Positions 16,549-26,705 of a stretch of 64,000 nt of DNA are shown one piece after another. The DNA is from CANRPC01 sp964456095 (lineage in GTDB: Bacteria; Bacillota_I; Bacilli_A; RFN20; CAG-449): contig CAYVZF010000001.1 in the NCBI GenBank assembly GCA_964456095.1, positions 24,454-88,453 of the forward strand, written 5' to 3'. A model generated the notes under the pieces. That model made no database searches, was not told where the DNA came from, and saw only the letters and a list, made by a program, of their open reading frames with translations. Each line of letters starts with the position of its first letter. The first letter of the stretch is position 1. Position numbers and translations under genes: made by a program.

Positions 16549-18561
16549 TTAAATATCTAAGTTCTTAACGAACTTTGCATTTTCCCTAATAAAATCTTTT
16601 CTTGGTTCAACTCTTTCGCCCATTAATTCATCAAATATTTGATCAGCTTCAATCGCGTCAGACATTTTTACTCTTATCATTTTTCTTTGTTCAGGATCCA
16701 TTGTTGTTTCCCATAATTGTTCTGCATCCATTTCACCAAGACCTTTATAACGTTGTATTTTTAATCTAGATGCAATTTGAGGTCCTAATTTTTTCTTTAA
16801 AGCTTCAAGTTGTTCATCATTATAACAGTAATAATCTCTGTTACCTCTACTTGCTTTATAAAGTGGTGGTTGAGCTATATAAACAAATCCATTTTCAATG
16901 AGTGGTCTCATATATCGATAGAAGAATGTTAATAACAAAATTCTAATATGTGATCCATCAACATCAGCATCGGTCATAATTACTACTTTATGATAACGGA
17001 TCTTTGTAATATCAAAATGTTCACCATTTTTTTCATATCCACCGCCGATAGCAATAATCATATTACCGATTTCAGCGTTTTCAAATACTCTTTTCATTTG
17101 AGCCTTTTCAACGTTTAATATTTTACCCCTCAATGGTAAAATCGCTTGTGTTTCTCTATCTCTACCATTTTTTGCAGAACCACCTGCTGAATCTCCCTCA
17201 ACAATGTAAAGTTCACATTTTGTTGGATCTGTAGAAGCACAGTCCGCTAATTTACCAGGCAAAGAAGTAAGTTCTAATCCAGAGCCTTTTCTAACTGTTT
17301 CACGTGCCTTTTTAGCGGCAAGTCTTGCATTTGAAGCTAAATTAATTTTATTCATAATTAATTTTGCTACATTTGGATTTTCTTGTAAGAATCTATCTAA
17401 TTGACTAGAGAATACACTCGATACGATTTTTCTAACTTCTGAATTACCTAACTTACCTTTTGTTTGTCCTTCATATTGAGGATTAGGGTGTTTAATAGAT
17501 ATAATCGCAGTTATTCCTTCAAGAGTATCATCTTGTGTATAATTATCATCATTTTCTTTTAAAAATTTATTATTTTTAGCATATGCATTAAGAACTCTTG
17601 TTAAAGCCATACGGAATCCTTCTTCATGAGTTCCTCCATCTGCAGTACGAATATTATTACAGAATGAATAAATATTCGCGGTATATGTATCGTTATATTG
17701 TAAAGCTATTTCAACAACAACATCTTGTTCTTTACCTTCACAATAAATTACCTCTTCACTCATAGCAATTTTATTTTTATTAAGATATTGAACATATTCT
17801 TTAACTCCACCTTTATAGCAGAATTCATCTTTAGAGCCAGGTAAAACACCTTCTTGAACACTCATAACTTTTCTATGGTCTTCAGTAATAATTCTAACAC
17901 CTTTATTTAAGAAAGCCATTTGGCGAATTCTATCTCTAATAGTATTATAGTTAAAAGTTACTGTATCTTGGAATATAGTTGGATCTGGTTGAAAAGTAAC
18001 GATTGTTCCTGTTGTATCAGTATCACCTATTCTTTTTAATGGTATAGCGACATTTCCACCATTTTCAAATCTTATTACGTGGATACCACCTTCTTTATGA
18101 ACTTCAACTTCTACCCATGTTGATAACGCATTAACAACAGATGCACCAACGCCATGAAGTCCACCAGATACTTTGTATCCTCCACCTTCACCAAATTTAC
18201 CACCTGCGTGAAGAACTGTATATACTGTTTCAACCGCACTTTTACCTGTTTTTTCTACAACACCAACTGGAATACCACGTCCATTATCTTTTACAGTACA
18301 TGAACCATCTTCATTAATAATTACGTGTATTGTATCACAATAACCCGCCAAAGCTTCATCAATCGCGTTATCAACAATTTCCCATACACAATGATGAAGA
18401 CCATCAAATGATGTAGTACCAATATACATACCAGGTCTTTTTCTAACAGCTTCTAATCCTTCAAGTACTTGAATATTCTTTTCAGTATATTCAGCATCAG
18501 CTTTTTCTTCTTCAGGAATTAGATTTTGCGTTTCTTTTTCTAAAACTTCTTTTTCATCCAT
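16549..18561 (-). CDS. gyrB: DNA gyrase subunit B
   Basis: 670 aa with AGGAGG 8 bases before the ATG. It contains an N-terminal acidic leader (about 25 residues), the GHKL ATPase (EIVDNAIDEALAGY, DNGRGIPVG, GGLHGVGASVVNALS), the transducer, and the Toprim domain (EGDSAGGSAKNGRDRETQAILPLRG and DADVDGSHI). It overlaps the end of recF by 22 bp, showing translational coupling in the yaaA-recF-gyrB-gyrA run. Confidence 0.97.
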   Translation of the reverse strand: MDEKEVLEKETQNLIPEEEKADAEYTEKNIQVLEGLEAVRKRPGMYIGTTSFDGLHHCVWEIVDNAIDEALAGYCDTIHVIINEDGSCTVKDNGRGIPVGVVEKTGKSAVETVYTVLHAGGKFGEGGGYKVSGGLHGVGASVVNALSTWVEVEVHKEGGIHVIRFENGGNVAIPLKRIGDTDTTGTIVTFQPDPTIFQDTVTFNYNTIRDRIRQMAFLNKGVRIITEDHRKVMSVQEGVLPGSKDEFCYKGGVKEYVQYLNKNKIAMSEEVIYCEGKEQDVVVEIALQYNDTYTANIYSFCNNIRTADGGTHEEGFRMALTRVLNAYAKNNKFLKENDDNYTQDDTLEGITAIISIKHPNPQYEGQTKGKLGNSEVRKIVSSVFSSQLDRFLQENPNVAKLIMNKINLASNARLAAKKARETVRKGSGLELTSLPGKLADCASTDPTKCELYIVEGDSAGGSAKNGRDRETQAILPLRGKILNVEKAQMKRVFENAEIGNMIIAIGGGYEKNGEHFDITKIRYHKVVIMTDADVDGSHIRILLLTFFYRYMRPLIENGFVYIAQPPLYKASRGNRDYYCYNDEQLEALKKKLGPQIASRLKIQRYKGLGEMDAEQLWETTMDPEQRKMIRVKMSDAIEADQIFDELMGERVEPRKDFIRENAKFVKNLDI

Positions 18562-19643
18562 TTTTCGTTCCTCCTAATAGAATGATTCGAAACAATAAAT
18601 TCAGTGTCAACATCTATTGTTGCAGGGATTTCTGTTCCAGTAATGAAAGACTGTGAATAGTCTTTCAAAACACTTCCTAATAATCTTTGATGATTTTCAT
18701 CAAGTTCAGATAAAACATCATCTAGTAATAAAATTGGTTCTTCTAAAAATTTTTCTTTAATCAAATCCGCTAAAGCGATTTTTAAAATTAAAGTTGCTAT
18801 TCTATTTTGCCCTTGTGAACCAGTAAGAGCTATATTAGTTCCTTTATAAAAAAATTCTACGTCTTCATGATGTATACCTTTAGAAGTGTTTTTTCTAGAT
18901 AAATCAGTAGAATAACTTTCTTCTAATTGTTGAAGAATATTTTTTATACATTTTTCTTTATTTACATCATAAGGAACTGTACTTAAATAAGATAAATTTA
19001 CTTCAGTATTATTAATATTAAATTTCTCATATAGTTTTTTTATAGAGTTATTTAATTCATTAATAAACTTATATCTCATTTTTATAATTTCAAATTCTAA
19101 AGGCGCTAATTGTTCATCAATAACCTTTAATAAAGTGAAATCAACATCTTGTTTTAATAAAGAATTTCTTTCTTTAATTAATTTTTTATATATACTTATA
19201 CAAGATAAATAAGCAGGAGATAACATAGAAAGAGAACTATCAATAAACTTTCTTCTTCTTACAGAACTTTCTTTATAGAAACTAACATCTTTAGGAGAAA
19301 AAGTTATTACATATACATTCCCTGACATTTCTGATAATCTTTTAATTTCATTATTATTAATTAAAATCTTTTTTCCTTGTTCAGAAATAACAATTTCTAT
19401 TTCTAAATTATTTTTTCTTTCGATAATAGAATTAATTTTTGAAAATTTTTTATTTATTCTTACACATTCTTTTTCATTAGAAGTAACAAACGACTTTCCA
19501 AGTGACAATAAAGATATTGCTTCCAGAATATTGGTTTTTCCTTCACCATTTAATCCTGATAAAAAATTAATTCCTTTATCAAAACAAATATTTAATTCTT
19601 CATAATTTCTGAAATTTTTTAATTTTAGTAATTTTATAAACAT
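18540..19643 (-). CDS. recF: DNA replication and repair protein RecF
   Basis: 367 aa, usual length. ABC-type SMC-like ATPase: Walker A GLNGEGKTNILEAI near residue 33, signature LTGSQGQNR, Walker B ILLLDDVLSELD. It loads RecA at gaps together with RecO and RecR. It starts 3 bp after the yaaA stop and ends within gyrB. Confidence 0.95.
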   Translation of the reverse strand: MFIKLLKLKNFRNYEELNICFDKGINFLSGLNGEGKTNILEAISLLSLGKSFVTSNEKECVRINKKFSKINSIIERKNNLEIEIVISEQGKKILINNNEIKRLSEMSGNVYVITFSPKDVSFYKESSVRRRKFIDSSLSMLSPAYLSCISIYKKLIKERNSLLKQDVDFTLLKVIDEQLAPLEFEIIKMRYKFINELNNSIKKLYEKFNINNTEVNLSYLSTVPYDVNKEKCIKNILQQLEESYSTDLSRKNTSKGIHHEDVEFFYKGTNIALTGSQGQNRIATLILKIALADLIKEKFLEEPILLLDDVLSELDENHQRLLGSVLKDYSQSFITGTEIPATIDVDTEFIVSNHSIRRNEKWMKKKF

Positions 19644-19646
19644 AAA

Positions 19647-19856
19647 CTACTCAATTATAAATTCACGATTATCAATTTTAACAATATCACCAGGTCTTAT
19701 TTTTCTACCTCTTCTTTTATCAATCTCATTGTTAATTAAAATATTAACATCTGTCGAAAGAAAATACTTTGCTTCTCCACCTGTAGAAATGAAATCAGCA
19801 AGTTTTAAAAATTGACCAAGAGTGATATATTCAGTTGTAATTTTAATTTTTTCCAT
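19647..19856 (-). CDS. yaaA: S4-domain RNA-binding protein YaaA
   Basis: 69 aa. It carries the compact S4 fold (TLGQFLKLADFISTGGEAKYFL, then INNEIDKRRGRKIRPGDIV) seen in the YaaA proteins that sit between dnaN and recF in Bacilli. GGAGAG precedes the ATG. RNA binding is inferred from the fold; the cellular role is not settled. It is the first gene of the recF-gyrB-gyrA transcript. Confidence 0.92.
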   Translation of the reverse strand: MEKIKITTEYITLGQFLKLADFISTGGEAKYFLSTDVNILINNEIDKRRGRKIRPGDIVKIDNREFIIE

Positions 19857-19889
19857 ATACTCTCCATGTCAAAAAAATTGACTAATCTA

Positions 19890-19918
19890 ATTTTAGCATA
19901 GAAGTTAAAAAAATTCAA
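19890..19918 (-). promoter_or_regulatory. Promoter of yaaA-recF-gyrB-gyrA
   Basis: Minus-strand TTGAAT (19918-19913), a 17-bp spacer, TAAAAT (19895-19890). It means this operon need not depend on dnaA-dnaN transcription. The remaining gap to 20131 shows only AT-rich sequence. Confidence 0.65.
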
Positions 19919-20131
19919 ATATTTATATAACTTTAGTTATATAAGAATCAAAATTTTATTAACCAAAATTATTATTAAAATAGCGTATAAAATAAAGTTG
20001 ATTTATTGAAATTCAAGAAATATTAGATAATTATTATTATGTAGTTATTAAATTATTAGAAAATCTTTTATATGCAAAAACAAAATAGTATTTTATATAC
20101 TAATTAGCATCATCATAAAAACATTGTTTTT

Positions 20132-23100
20132 CTATAATTTTTCATAAAATTCAATAACACTTTTTGAAACTTTTAAACTATCTTTATCTAATTTATTATA
20201 CAGATATAAATTTTTAACATCTGTTATTCTTGATAAAGCAACATAAATTTGTCCACTCTCCCATCCACATGGATCTAAATTAGCTCTTTCAAAAGTTTGT
20301 CCTTGACTTTTATGAATAGTAATTGCATACGCAAGTTTTACAGGAATTTGTATAATTACACCTATTTTATTTTGAGTTATTGTTCCATTTTCATTTAAAA
20401 TCGGTTCATCAACATATGTAAACGGGTTTTCATATATTCTTACAATTTCATTTTGTTTATCAATAAATACATCGATGTAATTATTACCACATGTAACAAC
20501 AGTTCCTAAACTACCATTTTGATATCTTAAATTACTATCATTACAAAGCATCATTACTCTACATCCTGGTTTTAGAATAATTGTATCTTCTATGTTTAAA
20601 TTATTAGAAATAATTGTATCTTTATCATACTTTGCTTTATAAATATGCTCTCTAGTTATTAAATTTGTAATATTTTTTAAGTTAATATTGTTAACTGTAT
20701 TATTTTTCGCGTGAATTTCAATAGCATTTTCAAGTGGTATTTTAGAACAATTATTATTAATATAATCTATTGAATCTTCTATATTAATACCTTTTCTAGC
20801 ATTATTTAATGCATTAATGAATTCAATATTATTTTGTCTACATATGTCTTTTAATATAATTTTATTAAAATTAAATTCTTCCCATTTATTTGATTCAAAA
20901 GCAAATCCATCTACAAAATTTGAAAAAATCTTTTTTAGAATACTTTTTTCTGCTTCCGTCATAACAGGTGGTAATTGAAAGAAATCTCCACAGACAATGA
21001 CTTGTATTGGTTTATTCCTTTCATTTTGACATGCTTCAATCACTCTCATTATGTAATGAAATATATCTATTCTACACATTGATATTTCATCAATAATTAT
21101 TGTATCGAAATTTATTATCGTACCCTTATTAATTGGAAATTTTAACGATATAATACTTGGAATGATAGGTATATTAAAAGCTTTGTGGATAGTAATACCT
21201 CTATCATAATTTGCCGCGGCAATACCTGTTGGAGCGCATATTAAATATGTTTTATTAGTCTTTTTTAAATAATCAATATATTTATTAATCAAAAATGTTT
21301 TACCTGTACCAGCTTCTCCAGTTAAAAATACATTTTGTCCACTTGTTAATATATCAAAATATTTTTTCTTTTCTTCGTTTAATCCTTCAGAGATTTTATT
21401 AACTATTTCATTATCTTCAATTATTTTTATATTTTCAAAATATTGATTGATATTTATACATAATTTTTCAAATTCTTTAACAAATGATGAATTATTTTTG
21501 TGTCTTCCTGATAAAATAAACAAATTCTTTTTTGCTCTTGTAAAAGCGACATATGACAAACGTCTTTCACTTTCATCTAAAGTATCATCGGAAGAAATAA
21601 GCTCATAATCAAAAATAATTATATTGTCTGCTTCAAGACCTTTTGATCCATGTGCAGTCATTAAATGAACACATTCTTCATTATTCCTATCACTTTCAGT
21701 TAAAAAATCTAAAACGGCTGACCCTAAAAAATCATGAATAGAGTATGTAGAATTTAATTGTTCTTCATCAATGATGTTTTCTATAAATGTAGATAATCTT
21801 TTTATTTCACTATTATCTTCAAATTCTTCATCTTTAAAACAATTTCTTTCTAGTATTTTATATTCACTAATTACAATTTGAATAATCTCTGATACTTTTT
21901 TTGATTTTGATAAAATTACTTTTTTTATTATTTCATTTGCTGATATAAAACTCTCAATCTTTTTATTATTATGACTTTTAAGAAATTCAATTGGATCAAT
22001 ATTCACATTTAGATATTTTTCAATTTCTTTTTCGTTTATACCTAAACTTTCTATATTGTTAATGTTATACAAAGTAAACATATTTTGATTAATTGCAAAA
22101 GTTAAATAATTAACTATCAAATTAACATTTTCAGTTATATTTGTTTTTTTACTTGAAGAACTTCTTGAATCAACAAAAGGAATATTGTTTTTGTTCAGTT
22201 CTTTTTTTAAATTAGAAAAACAATAATTATTTCTTGCTATAACAAAAATATCTTTGTAATCAAATTTTAAATTATTATGTAAATGTTCTATTATTCTACA
22301 AATATTATAATACTGTTCATTTTTATTAAAAAAACTATGATAAACAACATTATCACCTTCGATATTACTGAAACCAACAGATTTTTTTTGTTCAATTCTA
22401 TTTTTATTATTTTTTATTAATTCATTTGATAAATTTATTATCCTATTCGTAGACCTATAATTTGTATTCATTATTATTGTTTTTAATTTTGGAAAATCTT
22501 TTTCTAAATCTTTAAGCAATATTTTCGGATTTGCACCAATGAATTCATATATTGATTGATCAGGATCTCCAACAACAAATAAATTTTTATGATAAGAAGA
22601 TAGAATTTTCATTATTTCATATGTTTCTGGAGTAGTGTCTTGAAATTCATCTACCATAACATATTTAAATTTTTTTTGTTCTTGAATTCTAATACTTTCA
22701 TAATTATTTAATATATATAATGCTCCAAAAATTAGATCATCAAAAAATAAAGCATTATTATTTCTGCATATTTCTAATATCTCATCTGCCCATTTATAAC
22801 CTCTACCAAATGAAAACCGATCTATTTTACCAAATACATATTCAATATATGATTTATTACGATGCTTTAAATTTGAAATAATTTTTTTTAAATCACTTGC
22901 TTTATCAAGACTTTTCTTATTGTTTTTTTTAGATATTTTTTCTAATAAAATACTTTCAGCATTATCATCAAATATTGTATATTCTTTATTTACTTTAGCA
23001 TTTATTTTATCAATATTTTCATGTAAAAACTTATTACAATATGAATGTATTGTAGATATATAACGGAAATCATTATTGCTATTTACTAGTTTAATAATTC

Positions 23101-23308
23101 TTTTTTTCATTTCATTTGCGGCTTTATTTGTATATGTAATGCATAGAATATTATCACTTGATATATTTACATTTTCCAATAAATATGCATATCTATACGT
23201 TAAAGTCCTTGTTTTACCACTTCCAGGTGAAGCGATGACTCGTATATAATGATCGCTTGCTAAAACAGCTTCTTTTTGCTCATTATTTAATTTTGTTAAA
23301 TCAATCAT
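20132..23308 (-). CDS. UvrD-Pif1 double helicase fusion
   Basis: 1058 aa, one uninterrupted frame, GGAAGG before the ATG. Residues 1 to about 610 are a complete UvrD/Rep-type SF1A helicase: ASPGSGKT (26-33), CITYTNKAANEM, VDEFQDTTPE, VVGDPDQSIYEFIGANP, NTNYRS, MTAHGSKGLEADN, YVAFTRAKKNL. From about 650 to the end is a complete Pif1/RecD-type SF1B helicase: TGEAGTGKT (P-loop near 668), APTGIAAA, IIIDEISM, CGDFFQLPPV, HKSQGQTFERA, YVALSR. UvrD-type motors move 3' to 5' and Pif1-type 5' to 3', so one chain could carry opposite polarities, as RecBCD does with two subunits (inference). It sits between dnaN and yaaA, where Bacillus has no such gene, on the leading strand. Its promoter is not obvious in the 74-bp gap to dnaN. 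Confidence 0.9.
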   Translation of the reverse strand: MIDLTKLNNEQKEAVLASDHYIRVIASPGSGKTRTLTYRYAYLLENVNISSDNILCITYTNKAANEMKKRIIKLVNSNNDFRYISTIHSYCNKFLHENIDKINAKVNKEYTIFDDNAESILLEKISKKNNKKSLDKASDLKKIISNLKHRNKSYIEYVFGKIDRFSFGRGYKWADEILEICRNNNALFFDDLIFGALYILNNYESIRIQEQKKFKYVMVDEFQDTTPETYEIMKILSSYHKNLFVVGDPDQSIYEFIGANPKILLKDLEKDFPKLKTIIMNTNYRSTNRIINLSNELIKNNKNRIEQKKSVGFSNIEGDNVVYHSFFNKNEQYYNICRIIEHLHNNLKFDYKDIFVIARNNYCFSNLKKELNKNNIPFVDSRSSSSKKTNITENVNLIVNYLTFAINQNMFTLYNINNIESLGINEKEIEKYLNVNIDPIEFLKSHNNKKIESFISANEIIKKVILSKSKKVSEIIQIVISEYKILERNCFKDEEFEDNSEIKRLSTFIENIIDEEQLNSTYSIHDFLGSAVLDFLTESDRNNEECVHLMTAHGSKGLEADNIIIFDYELISSDDTLDESERRLSYVAFTRAKKNLFILSGRHKNNSSFVKEFEKLCININQYFENIKIIEDNEIVNKISEGLNEEKKKYFDILTSGQNVFLTGEAGTGKTFLINKYIDYLKKTNKTYLICAPTGIAAANYDRGITIHKAFNIPIIPSIISLKFPINKGTIINFDTIIIDEISMCRIDIFHYIMRVIEACQNERNKPIQVIVCGDFFQLPPVMTEAEKSILKKIFSNFVDGFAFESNKWEEFNFNKIILKDICRQNNIEFINALNNARKGINIEDSIDYINNNCSKIPLENAIEIHAKNNTVNNINLKNITNLITREHIYKAKYDKDTIISNNLNIEDTIILKPGCRVMMLCNDSNLRYQNGSLGTVVTCGNNYIDVFIDKQNEIVRIYENPFTYVDEPILNENGTITQNKIGVIIQIPVKLAYAITIHKSQGQTFERANLDPCGWESGQIYVALSRITDVKNLYLYNKLDKDSLKVSKSVIEFYEKL

Positions 23309-23382
23309 TAAAACTTTCCTTCCATGTTTTTAATAATAAAAAAAGGATAAAACTATATAAGTAATACCCTTAATAACATTTA

Positions 23383-24504
23383 TCAATAATAAGAACGAAC
23401 AGGAGTAACTATTTGAACGATATCATTAGAATTAGGAGATGTTACTCTAAAAGCAGACATTTCACCTGCAAAAGATAATATAACATCATCACATTGACAT
23501 GCTTTAATAGCGTCTGTAACATAATTAACATTAAATGAAATATCAAATCTATTTCCAGCATAACGGAAATCATTAATCTTTTCATTTGCAGAACCGATTT
23601 GATCGGATTTTGATGATATTTCAATTTCATTTTCTGTTAATGATAATTTAACAATATTTTCTCTTTCAATAGCTAGTAATGAAACACGTGATATCGCAGA
23701 AATAAATTTTTCTGAACTTATTTGTAAAACATATGGATATGAATCAGGAATCATTCTACTTGTTTTAGGGAAATCACCATTAACTAATCTAGAATAAATT
23801 TTAGTATTTTGATATGTAAAGACAATTTTTCTTTCAGAAATTGTCATAGATACATCTCCATCTTCAACTAATTTAGCAACTTCAACCATTGTTTTAGTAG
23901 GAATATTAGCTTCAAAATTATGTGGTTCATTTGTTTGATATATTTTTTTAGATAATCTAAATGAATCAGTTGCAACAAATTCCATTGAGCAATCATTAGC
24001 TTTAACATTTATTGCAGTTAATACAGGTCTAACTTCTTTTGTTGATGCAGCAAAAGCAGTTTGAGAAACGATTTTTTTGAAATCATTTGAATTAAAAGTA
24101 ACTGTATCACCAGAAATCTCTAAATCTAAATCAGGATAATCTTCAACTCTCATAGAATTTAATTTAAAATCAGATTTTTCATCACTAATTTTACATAATA
24201 CAGAATCAATTATTTCAATTGTTACATAACTACCTTCTAATTTTCTTATAATTTCTAACAAGAATTTAGATGATATTAATGTAGCGCCTTTTTCATATGA
24301 AGAAATAATATATTTATCATCTTCTTTAATAGGAATTATTGAAACTATTGTTAAATCATTATTAGAACCTGTTATAGATAATGATTCATCATTCATTTCA
24401 AATTTATAATTTAAATATGCTGGAGTAGGTGATTTTTGTCCTATTGCAATACCTACAATATTTAAGACTTTTAATAAACGAAGTCTATCGATAGTAATTT
24501 TCAT
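23383..24504 (-). CDS. dnaN: DNA polymerase III sliding clamp (beta subunit)
   Basis: 373 aa. Three-fold clamp architecture with KATDSFRLSKK-like FVATDSFRLSKKIYQ in the second domain and the C-terminal VTPVRSYY that closes the protein-binding pocket. It encircles DNA and tethers polymerase. AAGGAG precedes the ATG. It lies directly downstream of dnaA, separated by 132 bp that contain DnaA-box-like sites. Confidence 0.97.
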   Translation of the reverse strand: MKITIDRLRLLKVLNIVGIAIGQKSPTPAYLNYKFEMNDESLSITGSNNDLTIVSIIPIKEDDKYIISSYEKGATLISSKFLLEIIRKLEGSYVTIEIIDSVLCKISDEKSDFKLNSMRVEDYPDLDLEISGDTVTFNSNDFKKIVSQTAFAASTKEVRPVLTAINVKANDCSMEFVATDSFRLSKKIYQTNEPHNFEANIPTKTMVEVAKLVEDGDVSMTISERKIVFTYQNTKIYSRLVNGDFPKTSRMIPDSYPYVLQISSEKFISAISRVSLLAIERENIVKLSLTENEIEISSKSDQIGSANEKINDFRYAGNRFDISFNVNYVTDAIKACQCDDVILSFAGEMSAFRVTSPNSNDIVQIVTPVRSYY

Positions 24505-24636
24505 AAATATTAATCTCCTTTTAATATATTTTATAATAATAATAAGGGCTGTGGAAATTGTGGAAAACTTATTTTTTTCTTAAAAATTTCACTACATAAA
24601 TCATACCATAAAAAGTGAAAAAACTACATATATTTT
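24505..24636. other. Minor oriC segment between dnaA and dnaN
   Basis: Two DnaA-box-like sites lie in tandem, TGTGGAAAT (24550-24558) and TGTGGAAAA (24559-24567), in AT-rich DNA. Together with the cluster upstream of dnaA this gives a bipartite origin as in Bacillus. Confidence 0.55.
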
Positions 24637-26022
24637 CTACTTTTTTAGCATTTTCTTAATGCTAGAAATAGCACTCATTAATTGTACATCAGTTTTCAAC
24701 TCTGTTTCCACTTTTATTACCGATGATATAACAGTGCTGTGATCTCTTCCACCAAATAATGAACCAATTTTTTGATATGGAGTATTTAATAATTCTCTAC
24801 ATAAATACATTGCTATTCTTCTTGCTAGAGCAATTTGAGAAGTTCTAACTTTGGATGTAATTTGAGAATCTGTCATATTATAATAATCTGCAACTGTTGA
24901 AATAATATGTGATTCAGTTAATTCTTGATGTTTTTTTGTTTTTAAAATAGATGAAACAGATTCTTTTACAGTTTCTAAATCAATTCTATCTAAATGTTTC
25001 ATATTAATTGTATGAAATATAACTCTATTTAAAGCACCTTCGAGTTCACGAACATTTTTTGAAAAATTTTGTGTTAAAAATAATAAACCATCGTAAGTAA
25101 AATTATTTATATTTAATTGATTAGCAATAATTTTCTTTTCTAATATTTTCATTAATGTTTCAGTATCAGGAGAATGCATTTGAACTGATAATCCCATATT
25201 AAATCTTGAAACTAATCTATCCTCTAATCCTTGTAAATCATTTGGATGTCTATCTGAAGTTAGTACTATTTGTTTTCCTGAATTTATTAATTGATTGAAT
25301 ATTGTAAAGAACATTTCACCTGTTGATTTTTTATCTTTTAATGATTGAATATCATCAATTAATAGTAAATCAATTGTTTTAAAATAATCTTTTAAACTGT
25401 CTGTATTTTGATCACCACGGACATATTTAACAAATTCATCAATAAAATCATCTGTTGATATATATAATACTTTTTTTGTCGGATTCTTTTCTTGATAATA
25501 ATTACCAATAGCGTGTAATAAGTGAGTTTTACCAAGTCCAGGTTTTGAATAAACAAAAAGTGGATTATAAGAATATCCTGGATTTGTAACCACAAGTAAA
25601 GCTGCTTGTATAGCTTCTTTATTACATTCACCAGAAACAAAATTATCAAAATTATATTTAGGATTTAACATACAATGTGCGAAAAAAGAATACTTTTTTG
25701 CTTCTTTTTTCTCCAATACTATTTGACTTTGATTATATGAATTTTTTTCAGATTCAGTAATAAATTTTAATTCATAATTTGATTCTGTAACTTCATCAAT
25801 CGCGTTTTTTAATAGTATATATCCAGTTTGATTTTTTTGTTCTAGAAATGATTTACTCATTATAGAATTAACAACTATTATAAAAGTATTATTATCAATT
25901 GAATACAATGAAGTATCTGCGAAGAATGAATCATAGAAATGTTGATCGTTAATTAATTTTTCTTTAATTCTTTCTAAAACTTGATTCCAAATTTGTTTTT
26001 GTTGTGTTAACGAACTTACCAT
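24637..26022 (-). CDS. dnaA: Chromosomal replication initiator DnaA
   Basis: 461 aa. Domain I (1-90) is followed by a short linker, the AAA+ domain with Walker A KPGLGKTHLL, Walker B LLIDDIQSL and arginine finger region, and domain IV with the DnaA-box signature GGRDHSTVISSV. It binds DnaA boxes and melts oriC. AAGGAG precedes the ATG. The promoter upstream overlaps a DnaA-box-like sequence, allowing autoregulation. Confidence 0.98.
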   Translation of the reverse strand: MVSSLTQQKQIWNQVLERIKEKLINDQHFYDSFFADTSLYSIDNNTFIIVVNSIMSKSFLEQKNQTGYILLKNAIDEVTESNYELKFITESEKNSYNQSQIVLEKKEAKKYSFFAHCMLNPKYNFDNFVSGECNKEAIQAALLVVTNPGYSYNPLFVYSKPGLGKTHLLHAIGNYYQEKNPTKKVLYISTDDFIDEFVKYVRGDQNTDSLKDYFKTIDLLLIDDIQSLKDKKSTGEMFFTIFNQLINSGKQIVLTSDRHPNDLQGLEDRLVSRFNMGLSVQMHSPDTETLMKILEKKIIANQLNINNFTYDGLLFLTQNFSKNVRELEGALNRVIFHTINMKHLDRIDLETVKESVSSILKTKKHQELTESHIISTVADYYNMTDSQITSKVRTSQIALARRIAMYLCRELLNTPYQKIGSLFGGRDHSTVISSVIKVETELKTDVQLMSAISSIKKMLKK

Positions 26023-26442
26023 GATTAATACTCCTTTATATAGTCATATTTCTGACACGAGATTATTCTAGCATATTATTGTGGAAAAAAATAATCTAAT
26101 ATTTCAAAAAAATAAGTTTTCCACAATGACATATTGTAATAAATAACTAAATGTAGGGCGTTTTCGAAGTTTTCCACAATTTTAAAATGTTGAAATATAG
26201 TGGATAACTATGTGGATAAAATTGTTGTGGATTTCGTGGAAAATTAACAACAATTTAATATTTTTTAAACATTAAGTATTGCGCAAATTTAGCCATTTTT
26301 TTAATTTTATCAACACAAAAAAAGCACGTTTCAACATATTGTTTAAAAAAATTTATTATTGTCGAAAAAAATAGAAATTTTTATGTAATTAACTAGGTTA
26401 AATTCTCTTATAACAAAAATTTCCATCTTTACACTTTATTTC
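26023..26442. other. Replication origin oriC, DnaA-box cluster
   Basis: The gap between divergent dnaA and rpmH holds a perfect DnaA box TGTGGATAA (26211-26219) and several one- or two-mismatch boxes: AGTGGATAA (26199-26207), TTTTCCACA (26117-26125 and 26170-26178), TGTGGAAAA (26080-26088), TGTGGATTT (26226-26234) and CGTGGAAAA (26235-26243). AT-rich sequence from 26240 to 26400 is a good candidate for the unwinding element. The dnaA promoter is an extended -10, TGCTAGAAT, at 26073-26065 on the minus strand. Genes run outward on both sides. Confidence 0.9.
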
Positions 26443-26471
26443 TTGACTAGATGATAAATTATATATATAAT
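26443..26471 (+). promoter_or_regulatory. rpmH promoter
   Basis: TTGACT (26443-26448), a 17-bp spacer and a perfect TATAAT (26466-26471), 40 bp before the rpmH start. Confidence 0.85.
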
Positions 26472-26510
26472 TTTCACGTATGTTGTATCAAAATCGGAGG
26501 TGTATTTTAA

Positions 26511-26645
26511 ATGAAAAGAACGTATCAACCAAGCAAAAGAAAACATCAAAATGTTTGTGGCTTTAGAGCTCGTATGTCTACACCTAATGGACGTAAAGTT
26601 TTAGCTAGAAGACGTTTAAAAGGAAGAAAAACTCTTTCTGCTTAA
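26511..26645 (+). CDS. rpmH: 50S ribosomal protein L34
   Basis: 44 aa, the standard length. It begins MKRTYQPSKRKHQNVCGFRA and ends in the basic GRKVLARRRLKGRKTLSA. CGGAGG precedes the ATG. It is the first gene of the rightward transcript next to oriC, as in most bacteria. Confidence 0.98.
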   Translation: MKRTYQPSKRKHQNVCGFRARMSTPNGRKVLARRRLKGRKTLSA

Positions 26646-26656
26646 GAAATGTTACT

Positions 26657-26687
26657 AACACTAGTGTCCATGACCCTAGTGTTTTTT
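26657..26687 (+). terminator. Attenuating hairpin between rpmH and rnpA
   Basis: AACACTAG (26657-26664) pairs with CTAGTGTT (26676-26683), followed by a T-run to 26687. Partial read-through would keep L34 in excess over RnpA, as the two products need different amounts. Confidence 0.8.
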
Positions 26688-26705
26688 AAAAAACGGAGGT
26701 TTTAA

